From the NCBI RefSeq assembly GCF_000227745.2, contig NC_018012.1, positions 4,630,501 to 4,694,500 of the forward strand: a DNA stretch of 64,000 nucleotides, written 5' to 3'. Made by a program: the position numbers and the translations under genes. Shown in pieces: positions 17,024-25,644 of the stretch. The stretch is from Thiocystis violascens DSM 198 (GTDB lineage: Bacteria > Pseudomonadota > Gammaproteobacteria > Chromatiales > Chromatiaceae). Each line of letters starts with the position of its first letter. Position 1 is the first letter of the stretch. The notes under the pieces are model-generated. The model saw nothing but the letters and a program-made list of their open reading frames with translations, was not told the origin of the DNA and did no database searches.

Positions 17024-17920
17024 ATGTCACGCCTCGATTCCCCCTTTCGCAATCTGTTGGGGTCGCTTATCCCCGTCTTCCTGCTGGTGATCGTGGATGT
17101 TCAGGTTCAGCCGGCGAGCGCCTCCGCGCTCGTCAACTGCCATGACGAGGCGCGCGGGATGGTCTCGCGGATTCGCGCGGACAATTGCCAGGGCCGCCAG
17201 GTTACCGATGCGGAGGCGGCGGCGATCCGGGATCGTCGCCGCTCCTATGTCAAGGAGTCGTTTGACGCGAACCTGAATCCGACCGTCCCCGGCAAGCGAT
17301 TGGCGAGCATCGGTGCGGGGTTTTTTGTCGATACCGAGGGTGCCCTGCTGACCAATGCCCACGTCGTCAAGGATTGCGGGGCTTTGGTCGTGTCGCGTCC
17401 TGGGGGTGAGATGCGGCCCGCCCGCTTGATCGCCGCCGAACCGGGGATCGATCTGGCGCTGATTAAAACGGATTTTCGCCCGCAACGGGGCGCGGTTTTT
17501 GCGCCGCCGGATGCGCTGCTCCCAACGCGGGTCTCGATCATTGGTTATCCGAATCAGGGGTTGGCCCCCCTCCGTCCACTCCTGACGGCTGGGGGGATCT
17601 CGGCGCCCAATCTCCAGACCGCCGCTTCCCGTCCGATCTCGATTCACGCGAATGTTCGGCCAGGAAACAGCGGCGGACCGGCGCTCGATGGGGCGGGGCG
17701 TGTCGTTGGCGTCGTATTCGCCGCGGTCGATACGCCCGCGGTCTATAAAAACACGGGACGCGTGGTACGGGATGTTGGCGTGGCCATCCCGAACCGTCTG
17801 TCCCTGAGCTTTCTGGAACGTAGCGGGGTCTCCCCAACGACGACTGGCGTCACGGCAAAGCGTGATAATCTTCTCAAGGAGGCAAACCAGTTCGTCGCCC
17901 GTGTCGAATGCTGGCGCTGA
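17024..17920 (+). CDS. Secreted trypsin-like serine protease
   Basis: 298 residues from ATG 17024, preceded by GGAGAAAAAGCG. A signal peptide (LLGSLIPVFLLVIVDVQVQPASASA) is followed by a chymotrypsin-fold protease with the full triad: His113 in TNAHVV, Asp143 in GIDLALIK and Ser216 in RPGNSGGPAL. No PDZ domain follows, unlike DegP/DegS; the protein ends about 50 residues after the protease core. The likely site is periplasm or outside the cell. It is followed by a palindromic repeat and the sigma-54 activator gene on the same strand. Substrate unknown; a link to matrix proteins is only contextual. Confidence 0.88.
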   Translation: MSRLDSPFRNLLGSLIPVFLLVIVDVQVQPASASALVNCHDEARGMVSRIRADNCQGRQVTDAEAAAIRDRRRSYVKESFDANLNPTVPGKRLASIGAGFFVDTEGALLTNAHVVKDCGALVVSRPGGEMRPARLIAAEPGIDLALIKTDFRPQRGAVFAPPDALLPTRVSIIGYPNQGLAPLRPLLTAGGISAPNLQTAASRPISIHANVRPGNSGGPALDGAGRVVGVVFAAVDTPAVYKNTGRVVRDVGVAIPNRLSLSFLERSGVSPTTTGVTAKRDNLLKEANQFVARVECWR

Positions 17921-17954
17921 GACCGCGCGACTTGTCGGATCAGGTCCGTGAGCT

Positions 17955-18020
17955 TAAGTGAAGCCGTTTGTGGTGAGTCCTGAGTCCGTCGAAGGGTCGA
18001 ACCACGAACAGCTTCACTTA
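17955..18020. repeat. Palindromic repeat, family B, copy 1
   Basis: TAAGTGAAGCCGTTTGTGGT faces ACCACGAACAGCTTCACTTA. Six members of this family (core GAAGCCGTTCGTGGTTCGAG) occur in the window, at 17955, 20552, 28743, 33079, 39311 and 57268. An ATG just after it (TTAATGGC) belongs to the repeat's trailing sequence, as at 33143. Confidence 0.8.
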
Positions 18021-18074
18021 ATGGCAGTGGAGCGACGATGGACGCATGCGTCAAACCTCTGGAGTGCTCACGCG

Positions 18075-19499
18075 ATGTTGCATGCAACCACGCCAACGGT
18101 TGACAATCGAATGACAAACTTGTCTGACAAGGACCGCCATCGGATACAGGTGCACGCTCTTCCCGTGTCGCGAACACCAACGCTTTCGAGTTTGCTGCTG
18201 GCGCAGCGAAAACCCTTTCTCGTCATCGACGCGGAAGGCCGGATTCGCGATGTCAATGGGGCGCTCGAAGAGGCTTTCGGGCTCGATCAGGTGCGCCTGG
18301 CTGGCTGCTCCTGTTGCCGGCTGGATGCCGTGGCCATGGAGGACTGTCGGCATCGGCGGTTTTTCCGCGATTTGGAACCCTATGTCGAGACCCACGCACT
18401 GATGACCGCCGGGGGCGACATCCGCTTTGCCCAGATCCAGGGATTCCCGGTGATCGACGAAGACGCTCAAGTCTATTTGGGCGAAGCGTTGCATTTCCCA
18501 AAAAGTCACTCGGACACGCCCGGGATGGTCGGAAATTCCGCTGCCTTGCGTGGCCTGAAACAGGAATTGACTCAGGCCGCCGCGACCGATGTCTCGGTCT
18601 TTCTGGGTGGCGAAACCGGCTCGGGTAAGGAACTGGCGGCCGAGTTCATCCATCGCCATTCGCGGCGCGCGCAAGGGCCGTTCGTCGTCGTCGACTGCAC
18701 GGTTTTGAGCGAGGATCTGTTCGAGAGCGAACTCTTCGGCCATGTCAAAGGGGCCTTTACGGGGGCCATCGGTCACAAGGTTGGGCTGTTTGAATTGGCC
18801 GACGCGGGCACGCTGTTTTTCGACGAGATTGGCGAACTTCCGCTGTCGCAACAACCCAAACTGCTACGCGCGCTCGAAACCGGTGTCTTCAGACCCGTGG
18901 GCGCGACCAAAACCCGCCGCGCGGATGTGCGCGTCGTGAGCGCCACGCACCAGGATGTGCAGGCCATGATGCAGCGCGGCGAGTTTCGGCAGGATTTGTA
19001 CTATCGGCTGGCGGTGCTCCCGATCGCGATCCCGCCCCTGCGAGCACGTCGGGAAGACATTCCCGCGCTGGTGGATCATTTATTGCTGAATATCGGAGCC
19101 AATAACAACCGAGGCTATCGGGTGGAGCAGGATGCCATGCGAAAATTATTGCTCTACGAGTTTCCTGGAAACGTCCGGGAGATGCGTAACCTGCTGCATC
19201 TTGCCGCGGCACTCTCCCCAAACGGCGTCATCACGCAGGATTTGATCCGCTTGTCCGACACCGGCAATGAGCCGTCGCCAGCGCGGAAACCGGCTCAAGA
19301 GATCCGCCATCCGGGGCTGGAGCAACTCTCCCCGATCGAAGCCGCCGAGGCTGGATACATCATGGATCTTCTACAGCGGCATCGCGGCAGTCGGACGGAA
19401 GTCGCGGCCAGCATGTCGATCAGCGAGCGGACGTTATATCGGAAGCTCAAGCGATACCGACTCAACCTACCGTATGAGCGGAATGGCAGTGACCACTGA
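18075..19499 (+). CDS. Sigma-54-dependent transcriptional activator with PAS domain
   Basis: 474 residues if started at ATG 18075 (GGAG upstream). In-frame starts at 17958 and 18021 lie in a dispersed repeat, so they are probably not native. Residues about 25-135 form a PAS domain (KPFLVIDAEGRIRDVNGALEEAFGL) with several cysteines (GCSCC, EDC). The AAA+ domain has Walker A GETGSGKE, the sigma-54 contact loop GAFTGA and Walker B LFFDEIGEL. A Fis-type helix-turn-helix closes the protein (RTEVAASMSISERTLYRKLKRY). It has no receiver domain, so it differs from PrsR. It could drive the sigma-54 promoters in this window, but that is inference. Confidence 0.88.
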   Translation: MLHATTPTVDNRMTNLSDKDRHRIQVHALPVSRTPTLSSLLLAQRKPFLVIDAEGRIRDVNGALEEAFGLDQVRLAGCSCCRLDAVAMEDCRHRRFFRDLEPYVETHALMTAGGDIRFAQIQGFPVIDEDAQVYLGEALHFPKSHSDTPGMVGNSAALRGLKQELTQAAATDVSVFLGGETGSGKELAAEFIHRHSRRAQGPFVVVDCTVLSEDLFESELFGHVKGAFTGAIGHKVGLFELADAGTLFFDEIGELPLSQQPKLLRALETGVFRPVGATKTRRADVRVVSATHQDVQAMMQRGEFRQDLYYRLAVLPIAIPPLRARREDIPALVDHLLLNIGANNNRGYRVEQDAMRKLLLYEFPGNVREMRNLLHLAAALSPNGVITQDLIRLSDTGNEPSPARKPAQEIRHPGLEQLSPIEAAEAGYIMDLLQRHRGSRTEVAASMSISERTLYRKLKRYRLNLPYERNGSDH

Positions 19500-20421
19500 T
19501 CTCGCGACGCTCGACGTCAAGGTCGGGCTGATGCGCTGGAATCTGGAGACGGCCTCCGGGCTGGCGGCCGACCAGCGTCCGCCGGGCGATATCCGCAACC
19601 TGATTCGCTCCAGCGACGATCTTCCCCCATTGCCGGAAATCAGCCGCCGGCTGCTCCGGCTGCGGAACGATCCCAATGCCGGCGCGCCGATGTTGGCTGA
19701 AATCGTCGAACTTGACCCCTTGCTGACGACCCAGATTCTGCGCTGGGCAAACTCGGCCTATTATGGCCTGCGCGAACCGGTCTCCTCCGTGCGCGATGCC
19801 ATCGTGCGGACACTGGGCTATGATCTGGCGCTCAATCTGGCCTTGGCGCTTGCCGCGTTGAGTCCGCTGCAGACCCCGAACGAGGGGCCGATCGCGCGTG
19901 ACGCGGTCTGGCGTCATGGCGTCAAATGCGGTGAGTTGATGCAGGCGCTCGCCAAAAAACTCCCTGCCGAGATGCGTTCGCCGCCCGGTCTGATCCACCT
20001 GGTTGGCATCACGCAAAACATCGGCTATCTCCTGCTCGGTCATCTTCTGCCCGAACAATTTCGGTTCGTGAGTCGTCTGATCCGGGCAAATCCAACCCTG
20101 GCGCTCCCCGAGATCGACCGTTTGGCGCTTGGCGTCGATCACACGCAACTCGGTCTCTGGCTGTTCGAGGCGTGGGAGATGCCGCCAGCATTGCGCGCCG
20201 TCGTTCGCCAGCATCACAACCCATCCTATCGAGGCGAGCATGAGAACCTGGTCTGCCTCACCTGTCTTGCCGACAGTCTGCTGGCCGACTCGCCCTGGAG
20301 GCTTGGCGCAAAGCCGAGCGCAATGGACAATCAATGGTTGCTGGATCGTCTTGGGATCGGCCCCGATGCGTGTGGAGAGGCGCTCGGCAGCGTGCTGACG
20401 GATAAGGATGCGGTGGTTTAG
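19474..20421 (+). CDS. HDOD-domain signalling protein
   Basis: 315 residues from ATG 19474, which overlaps the end of the sigma-54 activator gene by 26 bp (a second ATG at 19483 is possible). The HDOD domain occupies about residues 50-250: LPPLPEISRRLLRLRNDPNA, ELDPLLTTQILRWANSAYYGL, VSSVRDAIVRTLGYDLALNLALALA. Catalytic HD residues of the true phosphohydrolases are not kept, as usual in the family. These proteins work in signalling, often linked to cyclic-di-GMP. The overlap implies co-expression with the activator. Confidence 0.85.
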   Translation: MSGMAVTTDLATLDVKVGLMRWNLETASGLAADQRPPGDIRNLIRSSDDLPPLPEISRRLLRLRNDPNAGAPMLAEIVELDPLLTTQILRWANSAYYGLREPVSSVRDAIVRTLGYDLALNLALALAALSPLQTPNEGPIARDAVWRHGVKCGELMQALAKKLPAEMRSPPGLIHLVGITQNIGYLLLGHLLPEQFRFVSRLIRANPTLALPEIDRLALGVDHTQLGLWLFEAWEMPPALRAVVRQHHNPSYRGEHENLVCLTCLADSLLADSPWRLGAKPSAMDNQWLLDRLGIGPDACGEALGSVLTDKDAVV

Positions 20422-20551
20422 AAACGGCCTAATTGCAAGTTCCCGATGTTGCCCGACAGAGTGATTTCCGGGAAAGATATGACCGATTTTCCGCTCATAC
20501 CAAACCCTGAGCGGACCCGAAGGATGGGCGGCAAATCCTCGGACTCCGCGC

Positions 20552-20594
20552 TTGAAGCCGTTCGTAGTTCGAGTACCTCACCACGAACGGCTTA
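20552..20594. repeat. Palindromic repeat, family B, copy 2
   Basis: GAAGCCGTTCGTAGTTCGAG and its complement CTCACCACGAACGGCTT, in the gap between the convergent HDOD and sugar transferase genes. The 20422-20786 gap also holds a family C palindrome and an unrelated hairpin at 20702-20746, and no gene. Confidence 0.75.
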
Positions 20595-20620
20595 ATATAG
20601 CCAGCGAACGTGATAACCGG

Positions 20621-20655
20621 ACGTAGGGGCGGGTTTGAAACCCGCCTCTACGTCA
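20621..20655. repeat. Palindrome, family C, copy 2
   Basis: CGTAGGGGCGGGTTT / AAACCCGCCTCTACG, a near-perfect inverted repeat related to those at 387 and 40611. It lies between convergent genes. Confidence 0.65.
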
Positions 20656-20786
20656 AAGCATGCCTGCATATCCGGTGCGAAGGCTATACATATGCTTAGG
20701 ATTTCCCGTTCGTCCTGAGTTTATCGAAGGACGAACGGGAAATCCTTGGGCGCGGAGCGAGTGGTATGCGCTTTTCCAAAAATCCC

Positions 20787-22175
20787 CTAAACGGCACCCT
20801 TTCCGAATAACACGACCTCCACGGTTTCGACCAGAATCAGAAGATCCAGAAAGGTACTCTGGTTCTTAATGTAATACAGGTCATATTCAAGCTTCCGTAG
20901 GGCATCCTCTTCGGTATTGCCGTAGGGGTAGCTAAGTTGAGCCCAGCCAGTCAAGCCAGGCTTCAGGCGATGACGCGCGGCGTAATATTCATACTTTCTC
21001 GCGAAGTCGGCGACGAATTCCGGGCGTTCCGGCCGCGGTCCTACAAAACTCATCTCGCCTTTCAGGACATTGAAGATCTGCGGCAACTCGTCAATGCGCG
21101 CCTTGCGGATAAAGCGGCCGACACGGGTGATGCGTGAATCGTTTGTCGTGGCCCAACGGGCCTTGCCGTCGGCTTCCGCATCGACTCGCATGCTCCGAAA
21201 TTTCACCACCTCGAAGGGGACGCCGTTCTCGCCGATCCGCATTTGACGATACAGAACCGAGTGACGAAAACCGCTCTCGACGAAAATGGCCAGCGCCGTC
21301 AGCAGCATGACAGGCCAAAGCAATGCGATAAAAATCAGGGAGATCAGGACATCGAAGAGGCGCTTGATCAGCGTCGTCATCACGCCATGCTGGAAGCCAT
21401 CCGAGTGAACCAGCCAGCTAGGTTTTAGCAACTCCAGCTTGATCACACCTAATTCACGTTCAAAAAAATCTTGCTGTTCAAGGATTTGAATCCCGCTCAT
21501 GCGACATTCGAGCAGTTCTTCGATCGGCAGTTTGCCGCGGCGGTCATGGATCGCAAGAACGATTTCATCGGCCTGCGTTTCGACCGCGATCTGCATCAGT
21601 GGCTTGTCGTGCGGAATGACCTTCATTCCATTGTTGATCGATTGCTCCGGCGTCGTTGGAATGTATCCGACGATATCCAGTCTCTTCTGATTCGCGATCA
21701 TCAGCTTGTCGGCAAGTGGCGAGTCGCCGAACACGAGAATTCGGCGTTTGAATATACCTGGATTGGTATAGTAAAAAAGTAATCGTAACGAGACGACGAA
21801 CACCAATGAAAGTCCGACCGTCAGCGAGAGAATGCTTCTCCAGAGTCCTAATGGCGGGAAAAAGTACGAGGCGGCGGCCAGGATTAAAGAACCCAGCATT
21901 AAGGACATGAGAATCCGGATCAGCGAGCCCGTCATCCCTTCACGGAGGTTGGCCTCATAGAGGCCCATGGCACCCATGGTCATCACGAACACGAGCGCGA
22001 CAAACAGCGAGTACGTCAGCAGGCCGGTCGGCTCGGAATCGACATCGGTGCCAATGAACCACCAGCGAAGATGAACGCTGAGATAGAAAGACGTCGCGAA
22101 AATGATGCTTTCTATTCCCGCGATGACAATGAGCGATAACCGCATGTAATGACGGAAGATACGAATAGAATGCAT
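20787..22175 (-). CDS. PEP-CTERM-associated polyprenyl-phosphate sugar transferase (EpsB-like)
   Basis: 462 residues. Four to five membrane helices fill about residues 1-130. A Rossmann-like central part follows (RRILVFGDSPLADKLMIANQ), then another helix (ISLIFIALLWPVMLLTALAI) and the bacterial sugar transferase domain with FEVVKFRSMRVDAEADGKA, IDELPQIFNVLKGEMSFVGPRPERPEFV and LKPGLTGWAQLSYPYG. This enzyme type moves a sugar-1-phosphate onto undecaprenyl phosphate, the first step of exopolysaccharide repeat-unit synthesis. The sequence resembles the subgroup seen with PEP-CTERM systems, agreeing with prsT in the same window. It stands alone here, convergent with the HDOD gene. Confidence 0.88.
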   Translation of the reverse strand: MHSIRIFRHYMRLSLIVIAGIESIIFATSFYLSVHLRWWFIGTDVDSEPTGLLTYSLFVALVFVMTMGAMGLYEANLREGMTGSLIRILMSLMLGSLILAAASYFFPPLGLWRSILSLTVGLSLVFVVSLRLLFYYTNPGIFKRRILVFGDSPLADKLMIANQKRLDIVGYIPTTPEQSINNGMKVIPHDKPLMQIAVETQADEIVLAIHDRRGKLPIEELLECRMSGIQILEQQDFFERELGVIKLELLKPSWLVHSDGFQHGVMTTLIKRLFDVLISLIFIALLWPVMLLTALAIFVESGFRHSVLYRQMRIGENGVPFEVVKFRSMRVDAEADGKARWATTNDSRITRVGRFIRKARIDELPQIFNVLKGEMSFVGPRPERPEFVADFARKYEYYAARHRLKPGLTGWAQLSYPYGNTEEDALRKLEYDLYYIKNQSTFLDLLILVETVEVVLFGKGAV

Positions 22176-22316
22176 ACGCTGGACTCTTGATTGGGATCAA
22201 TCCGTAACAAGACGACGGAGCGAATGACAGCGATTACCTCATCGCAATCCTTCGGTAGAAGCTTTCCCCTTACGGGGGATCATGCGCATGGAATGAAGAG
22301 TAACCTCTTCCGTGCG

Positions 22317-22350
22317 GTGTCGCCCGGCTAGGCCGGGCGCGGATTGAAAC
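22317..22350 (+). repeat. Solitary CRISPR-repeat-like unit
   Basis: A 34-bp unit beginning GTGTCGCCCGG and ending GCGGATTGAAAC. It has an internal GC-rich palindrome (CGCCCGG ... CCGGGCG) and the ATTGAAAC 3' end typical of type I repeats. No second copy follows within a spacer length, and no cas gene is in the window. It lies upstream of the sugar transferase gene. Confidence 0.45.
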
Positions 22351-22425
22351 ATGTCGACCAAAACGACGGTTGACGATAAAAAAACCCCAGACTGTTTCCG
22401 GAGAACCGCATCCCGGAAATTCGCT

Positions 22426-22617
22426 TTACATCCCCCGTGCCTCAAGTTTTGCCAGGCAACCTGCGGCGATCATTGCAATGCCCGCGGTAAAGAGGGTCAT
22501 TGCCTCATAGCTAAAAACGTAATAAGAACCGACCAGTTTAAACATGCCGGCGACAAGACAGAGCGCGACCCCTGACCAACCGACGAGAGAACCAAATGCA
22601 GCTAGGATGTTTTTCAT
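22426..22617 (-). CDS. Small two-helix membrane protein
   Basis: 63 residues with two hydrophobic segments (AFGSLVGWSGVALCLVAGMFKLVG and EAMTLFTAGIAMIAAGCLAKL). AAAGGATC stands just before the ATG at 22617. No family is recognised. It lies between the nucleotidyltransferase gene and the CRISPR-repeat-like unit. Size, ribosome binding site and clean membrane pattern support a real gene. Confidence 0.6.
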   Translation of the reverse strand: MKNILAAFGSLVGWSGVALCLVAGMFKLVGSYYVFSYEAMTLFTAGIAMIAAGCLAKLEARGM

Positions 22618-22807
22618 CTCGGATCCTTTACGAATGTCGTCATTTCAGTGCGCAGAACCGATGGCCGACCGCCACCTGTCTGACCCATTTTACAGCAAGA
22701 TAAAAATGGTTTTATCAAGTCGTCGCTCAAGACGCGCGACAGGGCGCCAGGAAAGCGACCGCCGCGCAAGGCATCCTATGGGGATGCATGCACAGTTTTA
22801 GGCTCCT

Positions 22808-23944
22808 TCATCGTTGTGGCAGGTTTTGTGGAATGACCGCGATACCCTTGCGCACGCCCCATGCCCGCAGCCACGCTTTATAGCCAAGGTGGCGCGCCAG
22901 CAGAAACGGTGGCATGCGTAGCCAGTGTGCCCGTGCATACAGCAGCCAGCGCGCGATCGCCGCGCGCCGTCTTGGATGATCGGGATGCTCGGGGAGGATG
23001 GCCAAGGGTACCAGCCAATCCATCAGAACCCGAACCGGCAGCGGGGGCGCCCCTTGCGCCGCCGCGTCCAGCACGGAACCAGGAATCTCGGTATCCAGTA
23101 AACGGCGCGCAAAACGTAGACCATAATACAGCGGGCGCCCAAGACCCAACTGATTTGCTCGTGGCACCAGCCCATCCCAAAACCCGGTTTCAGCGCCGAA
23201 ATGATTCAACAGGTCGGCCACATCGATGAGGTCGCGCAGCCGCAGCCCTTCCTGCGGGTCGCCTTCGAGAAAGAGGTGGACCAGCGCGTGAAGGACCATG
23301 TCGTTTGGCGCCAGTACCCGGATCCTTGAGCCGGGGAGCGTGCGTGCCTGCTCGAACAGCCGGACCGGGTCAGGTTGGAGTCGGCTGGTGCGTGGGAGAA
23401 TTCGGTGGTGAATGTCGATCTCGATCTCGCGCTCGCGGTGACGCAGTGGCGGAATCTCATGCATCCAGACCCGATAGTAGTTGTCGTCGTAAGGGTCGAT
23501 ACGCATTCTGGTCCAGCCCCGCGCGAGCAATCGCTGCTCGACGGCCTCGATGTCGGTGTGCGGTACCAGCAAGTCAACATCGGCAAAAAAACGGCCCCGC
23601 GCCGGGGGAAGTTGGGCCAGACTGTATGCCATCCCCTTGAGCGCGACGATGGGGGCATCCAGGCCGTCCAGTGCCCAGAGGATGCGATTCACCTCCCAGT
23701 TCAGCAGGGTCTGACGATGTTGCACCAGATTTCTGGCGGAGCGTAGATGATTGGCGACCCTGGGAGGGATGGTATCCAGCAAACCCAATTGCGCCAGGTC
23801 CGCCTCCAGGCGTGCAAGGAGTCGCGTGCGGCGCGCCACTCTCACGAGCAGATCCCAGTTCCGTGCCGGCAAGGCGGTCAATGTCTCGGGCGCTCGCAAC
23901 GCCGTGAGCAGGAGCGAACTGGTCCGCTTCGTCGCATCAGACAT
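22808..23944 (-). CDS. Nucleotidyltransferase family protein of the HPr-rel-A operon
   Basis: 378 residues of the nucleotidyltransferase fold group seen with HprK-related kinases. IVALKGMAYSLAQL and RGRFFADVDLLVPHTDIEAVEQRLLARGW carry the G-...-DVD metal-binding motif; a second acidic region is IEIDIHHRIL. A helical, all-alpha C-terminal half follows. The start overlaps the kinase gene by 8 bp, indicating one transcript with the HprK-like and PqqD-like genes. In such operons it is thought to modify a small molecule or peptide; the true reaction is unknown. Confidence 0.8.
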   Translation of the reverse strand: MSDATKRTSSLLLTALRAPETLTALPARNWDLLVRVARRTRLLARLEADLAQLGLLDTIPPRVANHLRSARNLVQHRQTLLNWEVNRILWALDGLDAPIVALKGMAYSLAQLPPARGRFFADVDLLVPHTDIEAVEQRLLARGWTRMRIDPYDDNYYRVWMHEIPPLRHREREIEIDIHHRILPRTSRLQPDPVRLFEQARTLPGSRIRVLAPNDMVLHALVHLFLEGDPQEGLRLRDLIDVADLLNHFGAETGFWDGLVPRANQLGLGRPLYYGLRFARRLLDTEIPGSVLDAAAQGAPPLPVRVLMDWLVPLAILPEHPDHPRRRAAIARWLLYARAHWLRMPPFLLARHLGYKAWLRAWGVRKGIAVIPQNLPQR

Positions 23945-24857
23945 TGGATGCCCGCGTCAACTCATCCAGCGCAGCAATCGCCTCGGGGAGATCCGAGTAG
24001 ATCAGGGAATAGCAATCGCAGTCGTCCACCATCCGCGCCACCAGTTCAAACGCTGTCTGACCGAGCACTTCATAATTGAAGGCGTTGGTCGCGACCATCA
24101 AAAATGCTTCGCTCTTCAGCATGGGCTCCAGCCGCAGCGGTGCGTCTGCGACCCAACGCGGAAAGACGAACCAACCAGGCCGCGCGGTTTCGTCCATCCG
24201 CTCGACACTCTCGGTCGGGGGGCGGACATGGGCGATCGTCCCTTTGCGTGTCCCATAAAAGGATGGGCCAATGTGCGCGGCGGGCGCGAAGGATCGAATC
24301 ACCTCAATGGACTGGTTCTTGAGCGGAATCAGACGCGGCAGCGGGAGCAGGGCGCCGTCCTCGGGTCTGACCAATCCAAATTCATCGCTCAACAGGCGCC
24401 AGCCGGAATGGATCAGCGCGGTACAGAGCGTTGACTTGCCGTGACCTGGCCACGCGGGAAGAATGATCGCCCGGCCGTTGCGTTCCACGACGGCGGAATG
24501 CAGCATCAGCAAATGATGACTGCGTCTCGCGATGCACCAGTTGATCCCCCATTCCAGCATGGGTAAGTGATGATTTGCATGAAGAGGCTGGAAAGGCGTG
24601 CGCCCATCGACCGAGCATTGAACCTGCGGGCGCCACCAGCGGCGACGCCAATCGCCCCGAATCAGTCTAATGTGAAAATCGACAATCGCCGCGTCCGGAA
24701 CGAGTTTATAGTCGCGCCACATCTCGTACATGAGCGGAACCAACAAAGCGACATCGGTGTTTAAGTGGATGACGAAGGGGCCGATTTGGAGGTCAAGACC
24801 AGTCGATGCGCCGATTTCCCGATGAAACCTGTCGTAACCGAGATCCGCGATGTTCAT
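23937..24857 (-). CDS. HprK-related kinase A
   Basis: 306 residues. An N-terminal beta-rich region (GLDLQIGPFVIHLNTD) precedes a P-loop kinase core like that of HPr kinase: LLMLHSAVVERNGRAIILPAWPGHGKSTL (Walker A GHGKST), then WRLLSDEFGLV with the acidic DE. PEP-CTERM-bearing proteobacteria often carry this HprK-rel-A family next to a PqqD-like protein and a nucleotidyltransferase, which is what is seen here. It overlaps the PqqD-like gene by 4 bp (ATGA). No HPr-type protein with its serine site is encoded nearby, so the phosphorylated partner is not the usual one. Confidence 0.87.
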   Translation of the reverse strand: MNIADLGYDRFHREIGASTGLDLQIGPFVIHLNTDVALLVPLMYEMWRDYKLVPDAAIVDFHIRLIRGDWRRRWWRPQVQCSVDGRTPFQPLHANHHLPMLEWGINWCIARRSHHLLMLHSAVVERNGRAIILPAWPGHGKSTLCTALIHSGWRLLSDEFGLVRPEDGALLPLPRLIPLKNQSIEVIRSFAPAAHIGPSFYGTRKGTIAHVRPPTESVERMDETARPGWFVFPRWVADAPLRLEPMLKSEAFLMVATNAFNYEVLGQTAFELVARMVDDCDCYSLIYSDLPEAIAALDELTRASNV

Positions 24858-25165
24858 GGGCCGGATGTAGGGATAACGGAGACGACAAGACCAAGTTCGT
24901 CGAAACGACGGAGGATGGCGATGATCTGGGATCGAAGTTCTTCTCGTGCTGGGAGACCATCCAATCTTAGTTCGTAAGCATAAGGTAGAAGGTCGTCAAG
25001 GCCAGCAGGAGATTCTAGCAATCGATCAATCAGTCGCGCCCCCATTGAGTTCAGGAAGTGGGTTTCGCCCGAGGTTGCGTGATAGATGATGCGCTCTCCG
25101 TCCCAGTCTGATTTAAGCAATGAAGAGGGTAAAATATGCCATTTCCTAGTCTCGGGGTTCATCAT
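24854..25165 (-). CDS. PqqD-like peptide chaperone of the HPr-rel-A system
   Basis: 103 residues with the PqqD/RRE winged-helix pattern: IIYHATSGETHFLNSMGARLIDRLLES, then LRSQIIAILRRFDELGLV. PqqD-like domains bind leader peptides of ribosomally made products and hand them to modifying enzymes. Overlap with the kinase gene and the upstream small RR-leader gene suggest a peptide-processing operon. The family is specific to this context; substrate not proven. Confidence 0.85.
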   Translation of the reverse strand: MMNPETRKWHILPSSLLKSDWDGERIIYHATSGETHFLNSMGARLIDRLLESPAGLDDLLPYAYELRLDGLPAREELRSQIIAILRRFDELGLVVSVIPTSGP

Positions 25166-25275
25166 ATTGCAGAGTGTATACGTACTCGAATTGGCATCCG
25201 TTTAAGATTTTGAATCAGATCAAAACCAAGTGATGCCAAATGAACGAAAGTCGTTTAGTTCAAATCGCCAAATAT

Positions 25276-25644
25276 TTATTCATCGCAATATTTATCCTCC
25301 AAATTACTAGATGATTCGGATGAGGCGGTTACGATGGTACCCGCGCACGTATACGTAGGAGGACTTGTAGCGGGGGTGACCTCTGTAAATGTACCCCCAA
25401 TACATACGTAATCATCTAAATATGGAGGTTGCGAGGGTTGTATGGTTTTTACGGCGAGTCTATCAATACAAGCGCTTCCCACTGCCAACGCAGAACCACT
25501 TCGCAGCGTCATAATTACCGGCGCAACAGTCGCAGCCTGTCTGAGCAACCGCCGCCGCGTCGTCCCCGCGCTGATTCCGGGCTGAGTGCCTGCGGAACCC
25601 CCCGATTGTTCAGGGTCTTTGCCGATCAATTGGTCTCTGTTCAT
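25276..25644 (-). CDS. Small RR-leader, cysteine-containing protein; candidate substrate of the HPr-rel-A system
   Basis: 122 residues from ATG 25644; an upstream in-frame ATG at 25716 is less likely. An N-terminal polar stretch leads to RRRLLRQAATVAPVIMTLRSG then SALA, a twin-arginine-like or leader segment ending in an A-x-A-type site. The remaining 65 residues are Ser/Thr/Pro-rich and hold cysteines at about 59, 81, 100 and 120, spaced 22, 19 and 20. It is the first gene of the operon with the PqqD-like, HprK-like and nucleotidyltransferase genes, 110 bp ahead. A secreted, modified peptide fits, but no modification site is known. Confidence 0.7.
   Translation of the reverse strand: MNRDQLIGKDPEQSGGSAGTQPGISAGTTRRRLLRQAATVAPVIMTLRSGSALAVGSACIDRLAVKTIQPSQPPYLDDYVCIGGTFTEVTPATSPPTYTCAGTIVTASSESSSNLEDKYCDE

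Noticed and set aside
22317..22500. A true CRISPR array
   Set aside because: Only one repeat-like unit; no second copy at spacer distance and no cas genes.
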